DNA of 64,000 bases. Source: Natronoglycomyces albus (GTDB lineage: Bacteria; Actinomycetota; Actinomycetes; Mycobacteriales; Micromonosporaceae). Under the pieces are notes generated by a model, which saw only the letters and a list, made by a program, of their open reading frames with translations, had not been told where the DNA came from and did not search any database. Where the stretch lies: assembly GCF_016925535.1 (NCBI RefSeq), contig NZ_CP070496.1:1240001-1304000 (forward strand), in the 5' to 3' direction. The position numbers were made by a program, and so were the translations under genes. Shown here one piece after another: positions 1-8,947 of this stretch. How positions within the stretch are numbered: the first letter of the stretch is position 1; every line of letters begins with the position of its first letter.

Positions 1-140
1 TTTACCCCATCGGATTCGTCAATCAAGAGATACCCGGCTATCAGACCCTCCACCCGTGAACCTCCCCTGGCCGCCCAGAGGTGGGCGAAACGATCCACAA
101 ACTGGTCTACTTTGGTCCCGCCATCCGAAGCCACCCGCAT
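1..140 (-). CDS. GbsR/MarR-family transcriptional regulator (5' end only, runs off the window)
   Basis: The reverse strand is open from an ATG at 140 to the window edge (46 codons). It reads MRVASDGG followed by KVDQFVDRFAHLWAARGG and then a hydrophobic helix ending in LIDESDG. The pattern of a short polar start, an F-x-x-x-F helix, an R-rich turn and then a helix with a D-E-x-x-G end matches the N-terminus of GbsR/MarR-like winged-helix repressors. A GTG at 134 is an alternative start, and no strong ribosome-binding site is visible for either. The gene is divergent from the DrrAB-like exporter at 342, a usual place for a local repressor of an efflux pump. The assignment rests on 46 residues only. 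Confidence 0.55.
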   Translation of the reverse strand, partial: MRVASDGGTKVDQFVDRFAHLWAARGGSRVEGLIAGYLLIDESDGV

Positions 141-341
141 GCACACATTAGAACATTGCCGAGTACGCGATACCGAGCCGACCGCGCCGCCCCAACCCGC
201 TACGCGACTACACCACGCCGCCGCACCACGAGCCGAAAAACACCCCACCTGAACAGGGGAGACAGCCCACTGACAGCGCCCCGACAGACTCCCACCCCAC
301 GATGGGTTGCGTAACGAAACTCAATGTGGGGAGCACAGCTC
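141..341. promoter_or_regulatory. Divergent intergenic region between regulator and DrrAB-like exporter
   Basis: About 200 bases separate the divergent starts at 140 and 342. They must hold both promoters and any operator. I see no clear -10/-35 pair and no strong inverted repeat. A GGGGAG ribosome-binding site at about 328-333 precedes the ATG at 342. Confidence 0.4.
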
Positions 342-1124
342 ATGACCTTTGCGATCCAGGTCGAAGGCCTGGTCAAAACCTATGGCGACGTCCGCGCCCT
401 CGACGGGCTCGACCTCGCCGCCCGCCCCGGCACCGTCCTGGGTGTCCTGGGGCCCAACGGCGCTGGCAAAACCACCTCGGTGCGCATCCTGGCGACTCTA
501 GCCCAAGCGGACGCGGGACGGGCCACCGTGTGCGGCCTGGACGTGGCCCGAGAGCCTCGGCGCGTACGCGAGGTCATCAGCGTGACTGGCCAGTTCGCCG
601 GACTGGACGACCAGCTGTCGGGCAAGGAAAACCTCGTCTTCATCGCTCGCCTGCTTGGGGCCTCCCGGAAGCAAGCGAGGGATCGGGCCGACGAACTGTT
701 GGAACGGTTCGAATTGACCGACGCGGCCTCTCGGGCCGCCGAGACGTTTTCGGGTGGGATGCGCCGTCGCCTTGATCTGGCCGCCAGCCTCATGCGTACC
801 CCACAGGTGTTGTTTCTCGACGAGCCGACGAATGGCCTTGACCCGGCTAGCCGCAACCAATTGTGGGAAGTGGTAGGAGAGCTGGTGGATGCGGGCACCA
901 CCGTATTGCTGACGACCCAGTACCTGGAGGAGGCCGACCGGCTGGCCGACGACCTGGTGATCATCGACGGGGGCCGCAGCATCGCCACTGGGTCACCCAG
1001 CGAACTGAAGAGGAGCATGGGCGCGGCCGACCTTGACGAGGTGTTCCTGTCTCTGACCGGGCGCAGCGTCACGGTGGACACCGGGAAGAGCGAAGACGAC
1101 AACGAGCTGGAGACGGTGGGCTAG
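342..1124 (+). CDS. DrrA-like ABC transporter ATP-binding protein
   Basis: This is a 260-residue ATPase subunit of an ABC-2 type exporter of the daunorubicin-resistance (DrrA) type. Walker [10 protein letters not shown] lies at about residues 37-45, the ABC signature FSGGM at about 136-140, Walker B LFLDEP at about 157-162, and a glutamine-containing switch region (TTQYLEEAD) follows. The ATG at 342 is preferred over the in-frame ATG at 324 because GGGGAG sits 8 bases upstream and [10 protein letters not shown] is the normal family start. The C-terminal VFLSLTG helix is the DrrA-type tail. The permease gene follows after 2 bases. The substrate cannot be read from sequence; hydrophobic drugs or lipids are usual for the family. 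Confidence 0.93.
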   Translation: MTFAIQVEGLVKTYGDVRALDGLDLAARPGTVLGVLGPNGAGKTTSVRILATLAQADAGRATVCGLDVAREPRRVREVISVTGQFAGLDDQLSGKENLVFIARLLGASRKQARDRADELLERFELTDAASRAAETFSGGMRRRLDLAASLMRTPQVLFLDEPTNGLDPASRNQLWEVVGELVDAGTTVLLTTQYLEEADRLADDLVIIDGGRSIATGSPSELKRSMGAADLDEVFLSLTGRSVTVDTGKSEDDNELETVG

Positions 1125-1126
1125 AT

Positions 1127-1936
1127 ATGACGACGATCGTGAACACCCAGACGTGGCGGCAACCGCCCACGGGGACCGCCATAATCTCGCAGAGCTCCAC
1201 GGTCGCGTGGCGCTCGCTGGTCAACCTTAAGCACTATCCCTGGCAACTGGTCGACTTCGCGATCCTGCCGGTGATGATCCTGTTGACCATCACGTTCTTT
1301 ATGGGTGGCCAAATGATGGGCTCCTGGCAGGACTTCCTTCAGTACGGAGGACCCGGAATCATCGCCATGGGAGCCATGTTCGCCACCCTGAACACGGCGC
1401 TTGGTTTCCACTCCGATCTCAAGACCGGCATCTTCGATCGGCTCTCGTCCATGCCGGTCTCGCGCGTGGCCCTGATCGCGGGCCGGGTCCTGGCAGACCT
1501 GCTCAAACACACCTGGGCGATCTTGATCGTCGCGGCCGTGGCCGTAGCGATCGGTTATCGTCCGGAGGCTGACGTCTGGAGTGTTCTAGGCGCGGTTGGC
1601 GTGTTGCTGATCTTCCTGGCCGCCATCTCGTGGTTCATGGTCTTTATCGGGTTGACGGCGAAGTCGGAGGAACAGATCCAGACGTACATGATCAGCATCC
1701 TCATGCCGATCGCCTTCAGCTCCTCTGTGTACATCGAAGTCGAGACGATGCCGCAGGTGTTGCAATGGTGGGCAAACGTTAACCCCATGACGTACCTGGC
1801 CGATTCGGTACGAGCCCTGCTCAATGGGACTGACATCGGCGCCTCGCTGTGGGGGCTGCTGGCATGGTGTGCCGCGTTGACCGCGATCTTCCTACCGCTG
1901 GCGCTGCGTGCCTACCGCCGCCGACTGAATTCTTGA
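1127..1936 (+). CDS. DrrB-like ABC-2 type transporter permease
   Basis: This 269-residue membrane subunit has an N-terminal cytoplasmic stretch, about six hydrophobic segments and the ABC-2 core (a long loop ending in PVSRVALIAGRVLADL, then a late NPMTYLADSVRALLNG motif). That motif is characteristic of DrrB/NodJ-type permeases. The start at 1127 lies two bases after the ATPase stop, so the two are co-transcribed and probably translationally coupled. Together they should form an exporter with a dimeric ATPase. The gene ends just before a bidirectional terminator shared with the convergent regulator. Confidence 0.93.
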   Translation: MTTIVNTQTWRQPPTGTAIISQSSTVAWRSLVNLKHYPWQLVDFAILPVMILLTITFFMGGQMMGSWQDFLQYGGPGIIAMGAMFATLNTALGFHSDLKTGIFDRLSSMPVSRVALIAGRVLADLLKHTWAILIVAAVAVAIGYRPEADVWSVLGAVGVLLIFLAAISWFMVFIGLTAKSEEQIQTYMISILMPIAFSSSVYIEVETMPQVLQWWANVNPMTYLADSVRALLNGTDIGASLWGLLAWCAALTAIFLPLALRAYRRRLNS

Positions 1937-1958
1937 GTGTTTGAGCACTGATGCGGGC

Positions 1959-1997
1959 GGTGTGGCACTCCTAGTCGGATGCAAGGAGCGCCACACC
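1959..1997. terminator. Bidirectional hairpin between convergent genes
   Basis: GGTGTGGC at 1959-1966 pairs with GCCACACC at 1990-1997, and CTCCT pairs with AGGAG inside, around an 11-base loop with one mismatch. It lies between the ends of the DrrB-like gene and the convergent LuxR-type gene and can serve both. Confidence 0.7.
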
Positions 1998-2025
1998 TTC
2001 TGGACTCATGATCTCTGGGAACCGG

Positions 2026-3425
2026 TCAGCCTCCGTGGTCGGCAAACCAGCGGGCTATCTCCACCCGAGAGGTGTAACGCAACTTGCGCAGCAGGGACCG
2101 CACGTGATTGACGGCCGTCCATTCGGCCACACCCAACTGGCGGGCGATTTCCCGGTTCGTCAAACCGGCCGCGTCCAGCTCGGCCACTTCGCGTTGCCGG
2201 CGAGTCAACAGCACCGAGGGCTTAGTTGCTTGGCCAAGGTCGGATCGAAACTGGGCCAGTAGTTCGGTGTGGTGTTGCGAGCGAGCCCGCGCCCACTCGT
2301 TGGCGAACTCCGTAGCTCCCACCTCTTGGCGCAGCTGCTCGGTGATGGCCTCTAGAAACGCTTGCAGCGGACGGGGCAGGACCGCGCCATCGGCGGCGGC
2401 GAGCTTGTGGCGCATGGAGAGTAGGCGGATTGCCAGCCCCCATCGATGGCGGCCCGCAGCCTTCGCCACCATCGCCAGCACGGTGAGACAGGCCCGCAAC
2501 AAGACCGGGCAGGGGTCGCTTTCGGGCAGACTGGTCGCGGCCTCCGGTATTGCCTCGGCTACCGCGTGCTGTGGCCCGTAGGCGCCCAATGCCTCATCGC
2601 CCCGCGAGAGTTGGTCGACCAGTGTTTGCGGTTGCAGTACTTTGAGCCGCTTGTCCGCCAGCTCCAACGCCAATGGGAGGCCATCGAGGAGCTGGCACTG
2701 GTGGGCGATAGCCGAGGCGTTGTGGTCGGTGAGGGTGAATCCTGGCCGTACGCAGGCCAGGCGCTGGAGCAGGAGGTTGACGGCCGGTTGCTCGGCGAGG
2801 TCGTCGAGTTGCCAGGGATGGTGGAGGGTAGGCAGTCGCAGGGGCGCGACGCGAAAGACTTGCTCCCCTTCGATGCCCAATGGCCGCGATCCGGTGACCA
2901 GGATGCGAAGGAATCGGCAGTGGGACAACAGGGAGTGAACGAGTGCGGCAGCCTCGTCGCCAAGGTGTTCGCAGTTGTCGAAGATGAAAAGGGTTGAGCG
3001 GGCTTCGAGCTGCTCGATGAGATGTTCGAGCGGAGGGGGACTTGCAAAGATCGCGCCGTCGGCTGCGGCAATCGCGGAAATGAGCTCCTCGGAGGTGGAA
3101 ACGGCGCTCAGGTCGGCTAGACGTAGGTCTGCGTGGTCGTTGCTCAGCTGCCGAGCCAAGCTGCTTTTGCCGACCCCGGGCGGTCCGATCACGGTGGTGA
3201 GGCGAAAGGGGCTGCCGCGCACCATTTCGCGCAAGGCGGGCAGATCACGGTCGCGGCCGATGAGGGGCGACAGCCGTCGCAGGGGGCGGGGACAGTGGAG
3301 GCGGGTCTGGCACCGGCGACCAAGTGGACTTCACCGGAGATAACACTGGAACTGGGGGAGTTGCTGCTTTCCCGTATATCGTCGAGGCTGGGATATCGAG
3401 CGGATGCGGCCAGTTGTTTCCTCAT
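2026..3425 (-). CDS. NB-ARC ATPase / LuxR-type regulator with an apparent frameshift
   Basis: The C-terminal 402 residues (2026-3234) hold a STAND-type ATPase with Walker A GPPGVGKSS and Walker B LFIFDNCEHL, ending in a LuxR helix-turn-helix (LTRRQREVAELDAAG ... NREIARQLGV). The open frame continues upstream as LRRLSPLIGRDRDLPALRE, the conserved lead-in of this family, but it has no start and hits a stop. A well-placed start (ATG 3425, GGAAAGGA upstream) opens the other frame, MRKQLAASARYPSLDD. The two frames meet at a run of five G at 3282-3286 on the plus strand; one missing base would explain the break. It is a short LAL-type regulator without the usual TPR region. It could be inactive, or the break could be a sequencing error. 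Confidence 0.75.
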
Positions 3426-3821
3426 AATTCCTTTCCAGGTCGAGGGCATGTCAACCGGGACAAAATTTAGTTAGACGGGCGCGACGCGACGGGCGTTTGT
3501 TGTAGTGAGGATGATAGCGCCTGACTATCAATGTTAAAGAGTAGTAGAAGACGTTGAACAGCGCACGTTTGTGGTTCGGTGCCAACGTTTCTAAGAATTT
3601 ACCGCCAATGTCGCAAGATAGCGCTTTCAGAAACCAAAATGTTTCCCCACGAAAATTTTTACGCGCTAACAAGGCTCACCAGCTGCGGTTACGTCGAAAT
3701 TTCTCGGGCGGTTATGGGGAGTGCGGAAAAGAATCATCGCGGAATAGGAAATCGAGACGGGGTATTCCGATGCCGCTGAGACGCCTGCTTGAAAAGGGGC
3801 AAGAGTGGTTACTGGTTTAAC
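3426..3821. other. AT-richer intergenic region upstream of the frameshifted regulator
   Basis: About 400 bases lie between the start of the LuxR-type gene and the end of the CPBP protease gene, both on the minus strand. The stretch is clearly less GC-rich than its surroundings, especially 3540-3700. I see no convincing gene, RNA or strong hairpin. It probably holds the promoter of the regulator. Confidence 0.4.
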
Positions 3822-4721
3822 TTAGGAAAGTAGTAGGGGAATGGTGTTGACGGTGCTGTGTGCCAACACTAGGACTGCGATATTGCGGTACCGCGACCAC
3901 AAATACCCCATGAACAGACCGAAGCAGCCTTGGAATGCGATTACGGTGCCCACAGTAAGCGGCAGCGCGCTCCACAACGATGTCCCCTGGATGTGGCTGG
4001 GCACGTGCAGCAGCGAAAACAACAAAGCGCTCAAGCCGATGGCAGACCATCGGCCCAACAGCAATTCGAGCCGCGATTGGAGCATGACCCGGTAGAACAG
4101 CTCCTCGAGCAGATTGGCCGTCAGGATTGTCAAGGCGGCAGCCACGATCACGAACGCCAGGCTCACATCGGCCACCTCCGCGCGAGGCGGAGCTACCGGA
4201 CTGAACAAGTACAGGTAGGCGAAGGCGCCCACCACGGGAAGGGGCCACAGTTGTCGCCAACGTTGGTGTGGCCACCACGTCATGAAGGCGCTGAACCCAA
4301 GACCTGCCTCGTCGCGACGCAGCCATAGCCATGGGATGAGGAGAAACAAGACGACCTTCACCACATGTAGGGCGGGATATGGCCCGATGCCAGCGACCAC
4401 CCCCAGCAGGCTTATCGACGGGGCGGCGAGTGCGAGAGCGATCAGTAGGTAGGCCTGGCGAGGCAACTGGGCTACCTGTGCCACCGTGAGTCGCCTATGT
4501 AGACAGGGAACCGCCGGTGGCAGTAGCCGTATCAAGAGCAGCGCTACCAAGGAGGGAGCGATGGCGGTGAAGAGTGCGATCTCTTGGTCGGTGTCGAACG
4601 AGCGGCGTATCGTGCTGTGGCCGGTGGCGACCAGTAGCACTGGGGTGAGTGCGAAGACGGCAAGGGTCGCGATCAGTATCGTTCGCCGGATGGCCACGGT
4701 AGCCATGGGCGGCTCGGTCAT
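3822..4721 (-). CDS. CPBP family intramembrane metalloprotease
   Basis: This is a 299-residue polytopic membrane protein with about eight hydrophobic segments. The three CPBP (CAAX protease / bacteriocin-processing, Abi) motifs are visible in order: EELFYR (EExxxR, near residue 210), FSLLHVPSH (FxxxH), and a late HSTVN. The glutamates and histidines are the expected metal and catalytic residues. Start ATG 4721 overlaps the stop of the upstream membrane-protein gene as ATGA, so the two are coupled. Substrates of such proteases in actinomycetes are mostly unknown; peptide maturation or immunity are the family precedents. Confidence 0.88.
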   Translation of the reverse strand: MTEPPMATVAIRRTILIATLAVFALTPVLLVATGHSTIRRSFDTDQEIALFTAIAPSLVALLLIRLLPPAVPCLHRRLTVAQVAQLPRQAYLLIALALAAPSISLLGVVAGIGPYPALHVVKVVLFLLIPWLWLRRDEAGLGFSAFMTWWPHQRWRQLWPLPVVGAFAYLYLFSPVAPPRAEVADVSLAFVIVAAALTILTANLLEELFYRVMLQSRLELLLGRWSAIGLSALLFSLLHVPSHIQGTSLWSALPLTVGTVIAFQGCFGLFMGYLWSRYRNIAVLVLAHSTVNTIPLLLS

Positions 4722-5311
4722 CGCGGATCATCACCGCCGCTTGCGGCAGCCTCCTCATGCGTGGGACTGGCAACCTGCGCAGCTTCCCAGCGGCGCAGGT
4801 GTAGCGACCGGCGCTGATAGATGAACACCGCGCACAACACCAGCAGCCCGCCCAGAATCCAATACGGTTGCCACAACCAGACATGCCAGCGCAGAATCTC
4901 GGGTGAGGGAGCATTGGGATGGTTGTTGATTCCTAGGTACACCGGCAGAGACATCGCCAACGGCCCGGCGCCGTAGAGCGCGGTGACAGTGCCGACTCCC
5001 CATCCGCCAAGCAACAGCAGCCAGCGCGGAAATATCCGGCCCCAGTCCTGCATCAGGGCCAGGGCATAGGCCGCGTAACCGAGTTTCACGATGGCAACCA
5101 TCCACAGCAGCAGCATGAACCACCAGATGCGTTCGGACACCATGTCGCGGGCGTCGGGTGAGACTTGCTCGGCGGCCCACGTTCCTCCCGCCGCCCAGTA
5201 GAAGCTGAGGGCGGCGAACGGGACGGACCACACGATCAGGGCCCAGGCCGCCCAGTTTGCGGACAGGGGGGTGGGCACTGTGGTGGGGGAAGAGGTCGAT
5301 GGGGTTTTCAT
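4718..5311 (-). CDS. DUF3995-like four-helix membrane protein
   Basis: The protein has 197 residues from the ATG at 5311, chosen because AAGGAG lies 10 bases upstream; an earlier ATG at 5362 has no such site and overlaps the upstream remnant. After a proline/threonine-rich cytoplasmic start come four hydrophobic helices. The first contains ALSFYWAAGGTW, which resembles the A-x-x-x-YWA-x-GG-x-W motif of DUF3995 proteins, and W/Y-rich loops follow. The tail is charged and acidic. Function is unknown. The 4-base overlap with the CPBP protease gene suggests the two act together, perhaps as substrate-presenting or accessory partner. Confidence 0.7.
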   Translation of the reverse strand: MKTPSTSSPTTVPTPLSANWAAWALIVWSVPFAALSFYWAAGGTWAAEQVSPDARDMVSERIWWFMLLLWMVAIVKLGYAAYALALMQDWGRIFPRWLLLLGGWGVGTVTALYGAGPLAMSLPVYLGINNHPNAPSPEILRWHVWLWQPYWILGGLLVLCAVFIYQRRSLHLRRWEAAQVASPTHEEAAASGGDDPR

Positions 5312-5348
5312 GACTGCTGGGTCTCCTTCAGGCGATGACGGAGCGCGC

Positions 5349-5945
5349 TCAGTGGTGGTCAATGGCCGAACGTGGTATCTGACGGTGGGCGCTGTGCGAG
5401 GGTGGGTCGAGGATGTGCGGTGAGCCCAGGAGCATCAACGCTTGCGCTAGTTGCCGATCGAATCCGCGCCGATGGTCATTGGGGGTGTTGTCGGCGACGA
5501 CGTCAGGGGCATGGCCATGATTTTCCAACCCATCATGGCCATGTGGGAAGACGAACGGATACTCCGGCTGCGTGGCTATCGTAGTATCGACCAGTGCGCT
5601 TCGGGGTCTGATTCCTATTGCGCCACCTAGGGTTTGGCGTCCCACGACTGACCCGAGCCGATGGATGGAGAACAGCCGTGCCAGTACTTCTCCCTCCGAG
5701 CCGGTGTACTCATTGCACAGCAATGCCAGCTTCGGCGTCCCGGCCATCGCCGGGTAGGGCAAAGCGGTTCCCCAGCGTTGGGCTCGGTAGGCCAAGGGGT
5801 GGCGTCGCAAGAGGTCGATCATCGCAGCGGCGGCGTGTCCACCTTCGTTGAATCGGATGTCAATGACCATTGCTTGCCGGTCGGCGTAAGCGAGGAGCCC
5901 TTCGCCTACGACAACGACACGGCCGGAGGTTGTGGCTAAGACAGC
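5349..5945 (-). pseudogene. C-terminal remnant of a tricorn-type S41 protease
   Basis: The longest piece from an ATG is 173 residues (5870 to 5349), but the frame is open back to a TAG at 5946-5948 and reads VVVVGEGLLAYADRQAMVIDIRFNEGG across that start. This is the C-terminal catalytic part of tricorn/S41 peptidases: a DIRFNEGGH strand, NEYTGSEGE (nucleophile Ser region), VGRQTLGGAIGI and a final PDVVADNTPND block. Intact tricorn proteins are about 1000 residues with propeller and PDZ domains, all absent here. The AfsR-type gene ends 14 bases upstream, so a deletion fused this remnant behind it. It is unlikely to make an active protease. Confidence 0.8.
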
Positions 5946-5959
5946 CTAGTCACGGCGGC

Positions 5960-8857
5960 TCAGCGGACGCGGCCGCGTAACCCGGCCGCGTCCCAGTGGG
6001 CTGCGAGCAGGTCCTGCTCGCGTCGCAGTGGAGTCCAAAGATCGGTCGTTCCACTGCGTACCGACAGCGAGTGCTCGACTCGGCGCACGACCTCTTGCGC
6101 ATCCCTCCAGCGGCCGAGCCGCCGCAGGCATATGGCGGTGGCCAAGTCTGTCGCCACTATGTTTTCGGTATTGCCCACCTGCCAAGCAAGCTGCCGCTGG
6201 GCGGCGATCTCCTCCATGACGGTGGCGGGATCGTCGTTGTCCGCCATGAGAATCCACAGCGAATACGTCACCACTGAGTCCCCCGGAGGAGCTCCGAACT
6301 GCGCTTCGGTGGCTCGCGCCCGCTGCAAGACTTCGCGCGCCGCTTCGACGCGTCCCTGTAGTTGCCACATCTCGCCCAGAGCGGCCAAGCTCAGGATCAG
6401 ACCGAATCGTTCGCCCAGCTTCTCGAAAATCCGGACTGAGGCCAGCAATAGCCGTTCCCGCTCCACCTCGGTGACGTTGTCCCCGGCGAAACACGCGCGG
6501 AAAAAGTGCCCCATGCCCCGAATCCAGGTGTTGGGGTCGTCCATGAGGTCCTCAGAGAGTCGGAAGATCGCCTCGCTGTCCCCGAGCATCATGGGGATCA
6601 TCAGGGGAGTCATCTTCACCGATGGAATCGAGTCTTCGAGCTGATATTCTTCGGCGAGTTTGGCAGCTTCCCGCAGCCGGGGCAGAATCGCTTTAGCCTC
6701 GATGGTGCCGTCCCAGATGCCCCAGGTGCCACCTTGACCGATCCGGACGCGTTGCGAGGCAGTCAATCGTGGATCGAACTGGGCGCCTTCTACCGTCCCC
6801 AGGTCCCACAGCACCTGCGCTAGGCGCATTCCTTCCAGCCGGTGGCCACGCATCCACATGTACCACGTCAGCGGCGCGTAAAGCTCGTATGCGCGCGCCA
6901 CTTCGTCAAGGTTGATCATGCGTTGAATCGCCGTCATAAAGTTGTCATGGTCGGCCGCCAACCGTTCCAAAGCCCCGACTTGCTTCCGCGTCATGAGCTC
7001 CGGCTCGGCCTCCTTGGCCACGCCGAGATAGAAGTCCGCGTGCGCGATGTGCATCCGGTGCGGCTCCCCGTCCTGAGTGGACAATTTTTGCGCCGCATAT
7101 TCTCGGATAATTTCCAACAGCCGGTATCTGCCGCCCGAGAGACGAGTGACTAGCGACTTGTCAACCAACTCACCCAGGACCTCGGCGTCGCCCGCGCACA
7201 CCGACTCCACGGCTTCCAGCGTGGCCGACCCGCTGAATACCGACATCCGCGCCAACAGCTCGCGCTCGGTGGCCGTGAGAAGGTCCCAACTCCAATCCAC
7301 GACTGCCCGCAGCGTGCGTTGCCGAGCCTGTGCCGACGAATCGCCTGCGGACAACAGTTGCAGTCGCCGGTCCAGCCGAGCCACCAAGTCGGCCGGGGTC
7401 ATGGTGCGCAGGCGCGCCGAGGCCAATTCCAAAGCCAGCGGTAGCCCGTCGACCCCCGTGCAGATGCGGACCACGTCCGCCGCGTTCTCCTCGGTGAGGG
7501 CAAAATCTGGCATGGATGACTGAGCTCGACTCACCAGCAACGCCACGGCGGGATACTCCAGCGCCTGGGCCACCGACAACCCGTCTGATGTTTGTGGGTA
7601 GGGCATCGGCGCCACGGGGAATACCAACTCGCCGGGCACCGTAAAGGGCTGGCGGCTGGTTGCCAAGATTCGCAACCGTGGGCAGTGGGCCAACAGCTCC
7701 CGCACCAGGCGTGCCACCGGGCGCAGCAGGTGTTCGCAGTTGTCGATAACCAGGAGTACCGGCCACTCCCGCAATGTCGAACGCAGCCGCGTCATCGCGT
7801 CGGCTTCGCCCTCGCCGTGCCGACTGGGGAGCCGGGAGCCCTGTCGCAAGGCGCTAAGGACGACAAATGGAACCTGGTCGGGGTCGGAGACGGCGGCCAA
7901 CTCCACCAGCCGCGCGGCCAAGGAGCCCTGCGCGGCCACCCGCGAACCCACTTCGAGGGCCAGCCGCGTCTTTCCCACACCGCCCGGTCCAGTGAGGACT
8001 ACTAGTCGCTCGTGCTCTAGCCTCCGAGTCAGGTTCGCGAGGTCGTCTTCGCGGCCCAAGAGCGAACTGAACGCGACTGGGAAGTTGGACTCGGGCCAAT
8101 CCTCCGTTGGCATAACCTGCGCTGGCGCTGGGCCGGGCTGGCCTCGTAGAACGTCAAGATGCGCTTGCGCCAGCCGTGGCGACGGGTCGATCCCCAATTC
8201 CTCCGACAGGTGTTTTCGCGTTCGTTCAAATACCTCCATTGCCTGCGTCTGTTGGCCCACCTCTCCCAGCGCGCGCATGTATTGAGCAGTGACCCGTTCG
8301 TCCCACGGGTCTGTGGCGAGGGCCGAGGACAACTCCGGCAGCAACTCCGCGGCCCGACCCAACGCGAGCTTTACGTCGATGAGTTGTGAGGCGACGTCCC
8401 GTCGCTCTTGGACGAGGCCCGTGATGAGCGAATCGGCGAATCCCCGATTGGCGACATCGGCCAAAGGCTCGCCTCGCCACAGTGATAGAGCCTGTGTGAA
8501 GGACTCCTCGGCGCTGTGGCAATCATGGGCCTCCCGGTGCCGTCGCCCTTGGGCGGCGTAGGAACGGAATTGGTCGATATCAGTTGTCACGTCGATGAGC
8601 GTGTAGCCACTGAGGCTGGACTGGATGCGGTCACCCACGATTTTGCGCAGGCGGGACACTTGCGTGTGAAGTGCGTTGAGGCGGGTTTCGGGGTCCTCCT
8701 CTGGCCACAAGGCGGCGATGAGCTGGGAATTGCTACTCATCCACCCGACTTTGTGCGCCAGCAGGGTAAGCAGGGCCCGTCCCTGTGAACCGGGAAGCGG
8801 CAGTGACTGACCGTGGGAGTCGGTGATCGTCAGTGGGCCGAGCAGGCTGATGCGCAT
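5960..8857 (-). CDS. AfsR/SARP-family regulator with BTAD and NB-ARC domains
   Basis: The protein has 965 residues. Residues 1-95 form an OmpR-type winged helix (MRISLLGPLTI start, LLAHKVGWMSS, LHTQVSRLRKIVGD), and about 100-245 the BTAD helical repeat domain. An NB-ARC/AAA module begins near 285 with Walker A GPGGVGKTR and Walker B LLVIDNCEHLL, followed by LATSRQPF and GLPLALELASARL. The last third is helical and TPR-like. This architecture is that of AfsR-like activators of secondary metabolism. The ATG start gives the usual N-terminus. No biosynthetic cluster is visible nearby. An ADP-ribosylglycohydrolase lies 90 bases upstream on the same strand and the tricorn remnant immediately downstream. 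Confidence 0.9.
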   Translation of the reverse strand: MRISLLGPLTITDSHGQSLPLPGSQGRALLTLLAHKVGWMSSNSQLIAALWPEEDPETRLNALHTQVSRLRKIVGDRIQSSLSGYTLIDVTTDIDQFRSYAAQGRRHREAHDCHSAEESFTQALSLWRGEPLADVANRGFADSLITGLVQERRDVASQLIDVKLALGRAAELLPELSSALATDPWDERVTAQYMRALGEVGQQTQAMEVFERTRKHLSEELGIDPSPRLAQAHLDVLRGQPGPAPAQVMPTEDWPESNFPVAFSSLLGREDDLANLTRRLEHERLVVLTGPGGVGKTRLALEVGSRVAAQGSLAARLVELAAVSDPDQVPFVVLSALRQGSRLPSRHGEGEADAMTRLRSTLREWPVLLVIDNCEHLLRPVARLVRELLAHCPRLRILATSRQPFTVPGELVFPVAPMPYPQTSDGLSVAQALEYPAVALLVSRAQSSMPDFALTEENAADVVRICTGVDGLPLALELASARLRTMTPADLVARLDRRLQLLSAGDSSAQARQRTLRAVVDWSWDLLTATERELLARMSVFSGSATLEAVESVCAGDAEVLGELVDKSLVTRLSGGRYRLLEIIREYAAQKLSTQDGEPHRMHIAHADFYLGVAKEAEPELMTRKQVGALERLAADHDNFMTAIQRMINLDEVARAYELYAPLTWYMWMRGHRLEGMRLAQVLWDLGTVEGAQFDPRLTASQRVRIGQGGTWGIWDGTIEAKAILPRLREAAKLAEEYQLEDSIPSVKMTPLMIPMMLGDSEAIFRLSEDLMDDPNTWIRGMGHFFRACFAGDNVTEVERERLLLASVRIFEKLGERFGLILSLAALGEMWQLQGRVEAAREVLQRARATEAQFGAPPGDSVVTYSLWILMADNDDPATVMEEIAAQRQLAWQVGNTENIVATDLATAICLRRLGRWRDAQEVVRRVEHSLSVRSGTTDLWTPLRREQDLLAAHWDAAGLRGRVR

Positions 8858-8947
8858 AGTGCCCTGGATTTCTCTTGGTCCGCAATAGCTAGCAGGGGCG
8901 CGACCTCGTTGGCCACGTTCACCTCGCCATATGGCTTGGTCATGGGG

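Noticed and set aside
81-314. 77-codon plus-strand frame at the left edge
   Set aside because: Arg/Pro/Thr-rich product without a ribosome site, overlapping the start of the minus-strand GbsR/MarR-like gene and its promoter region.
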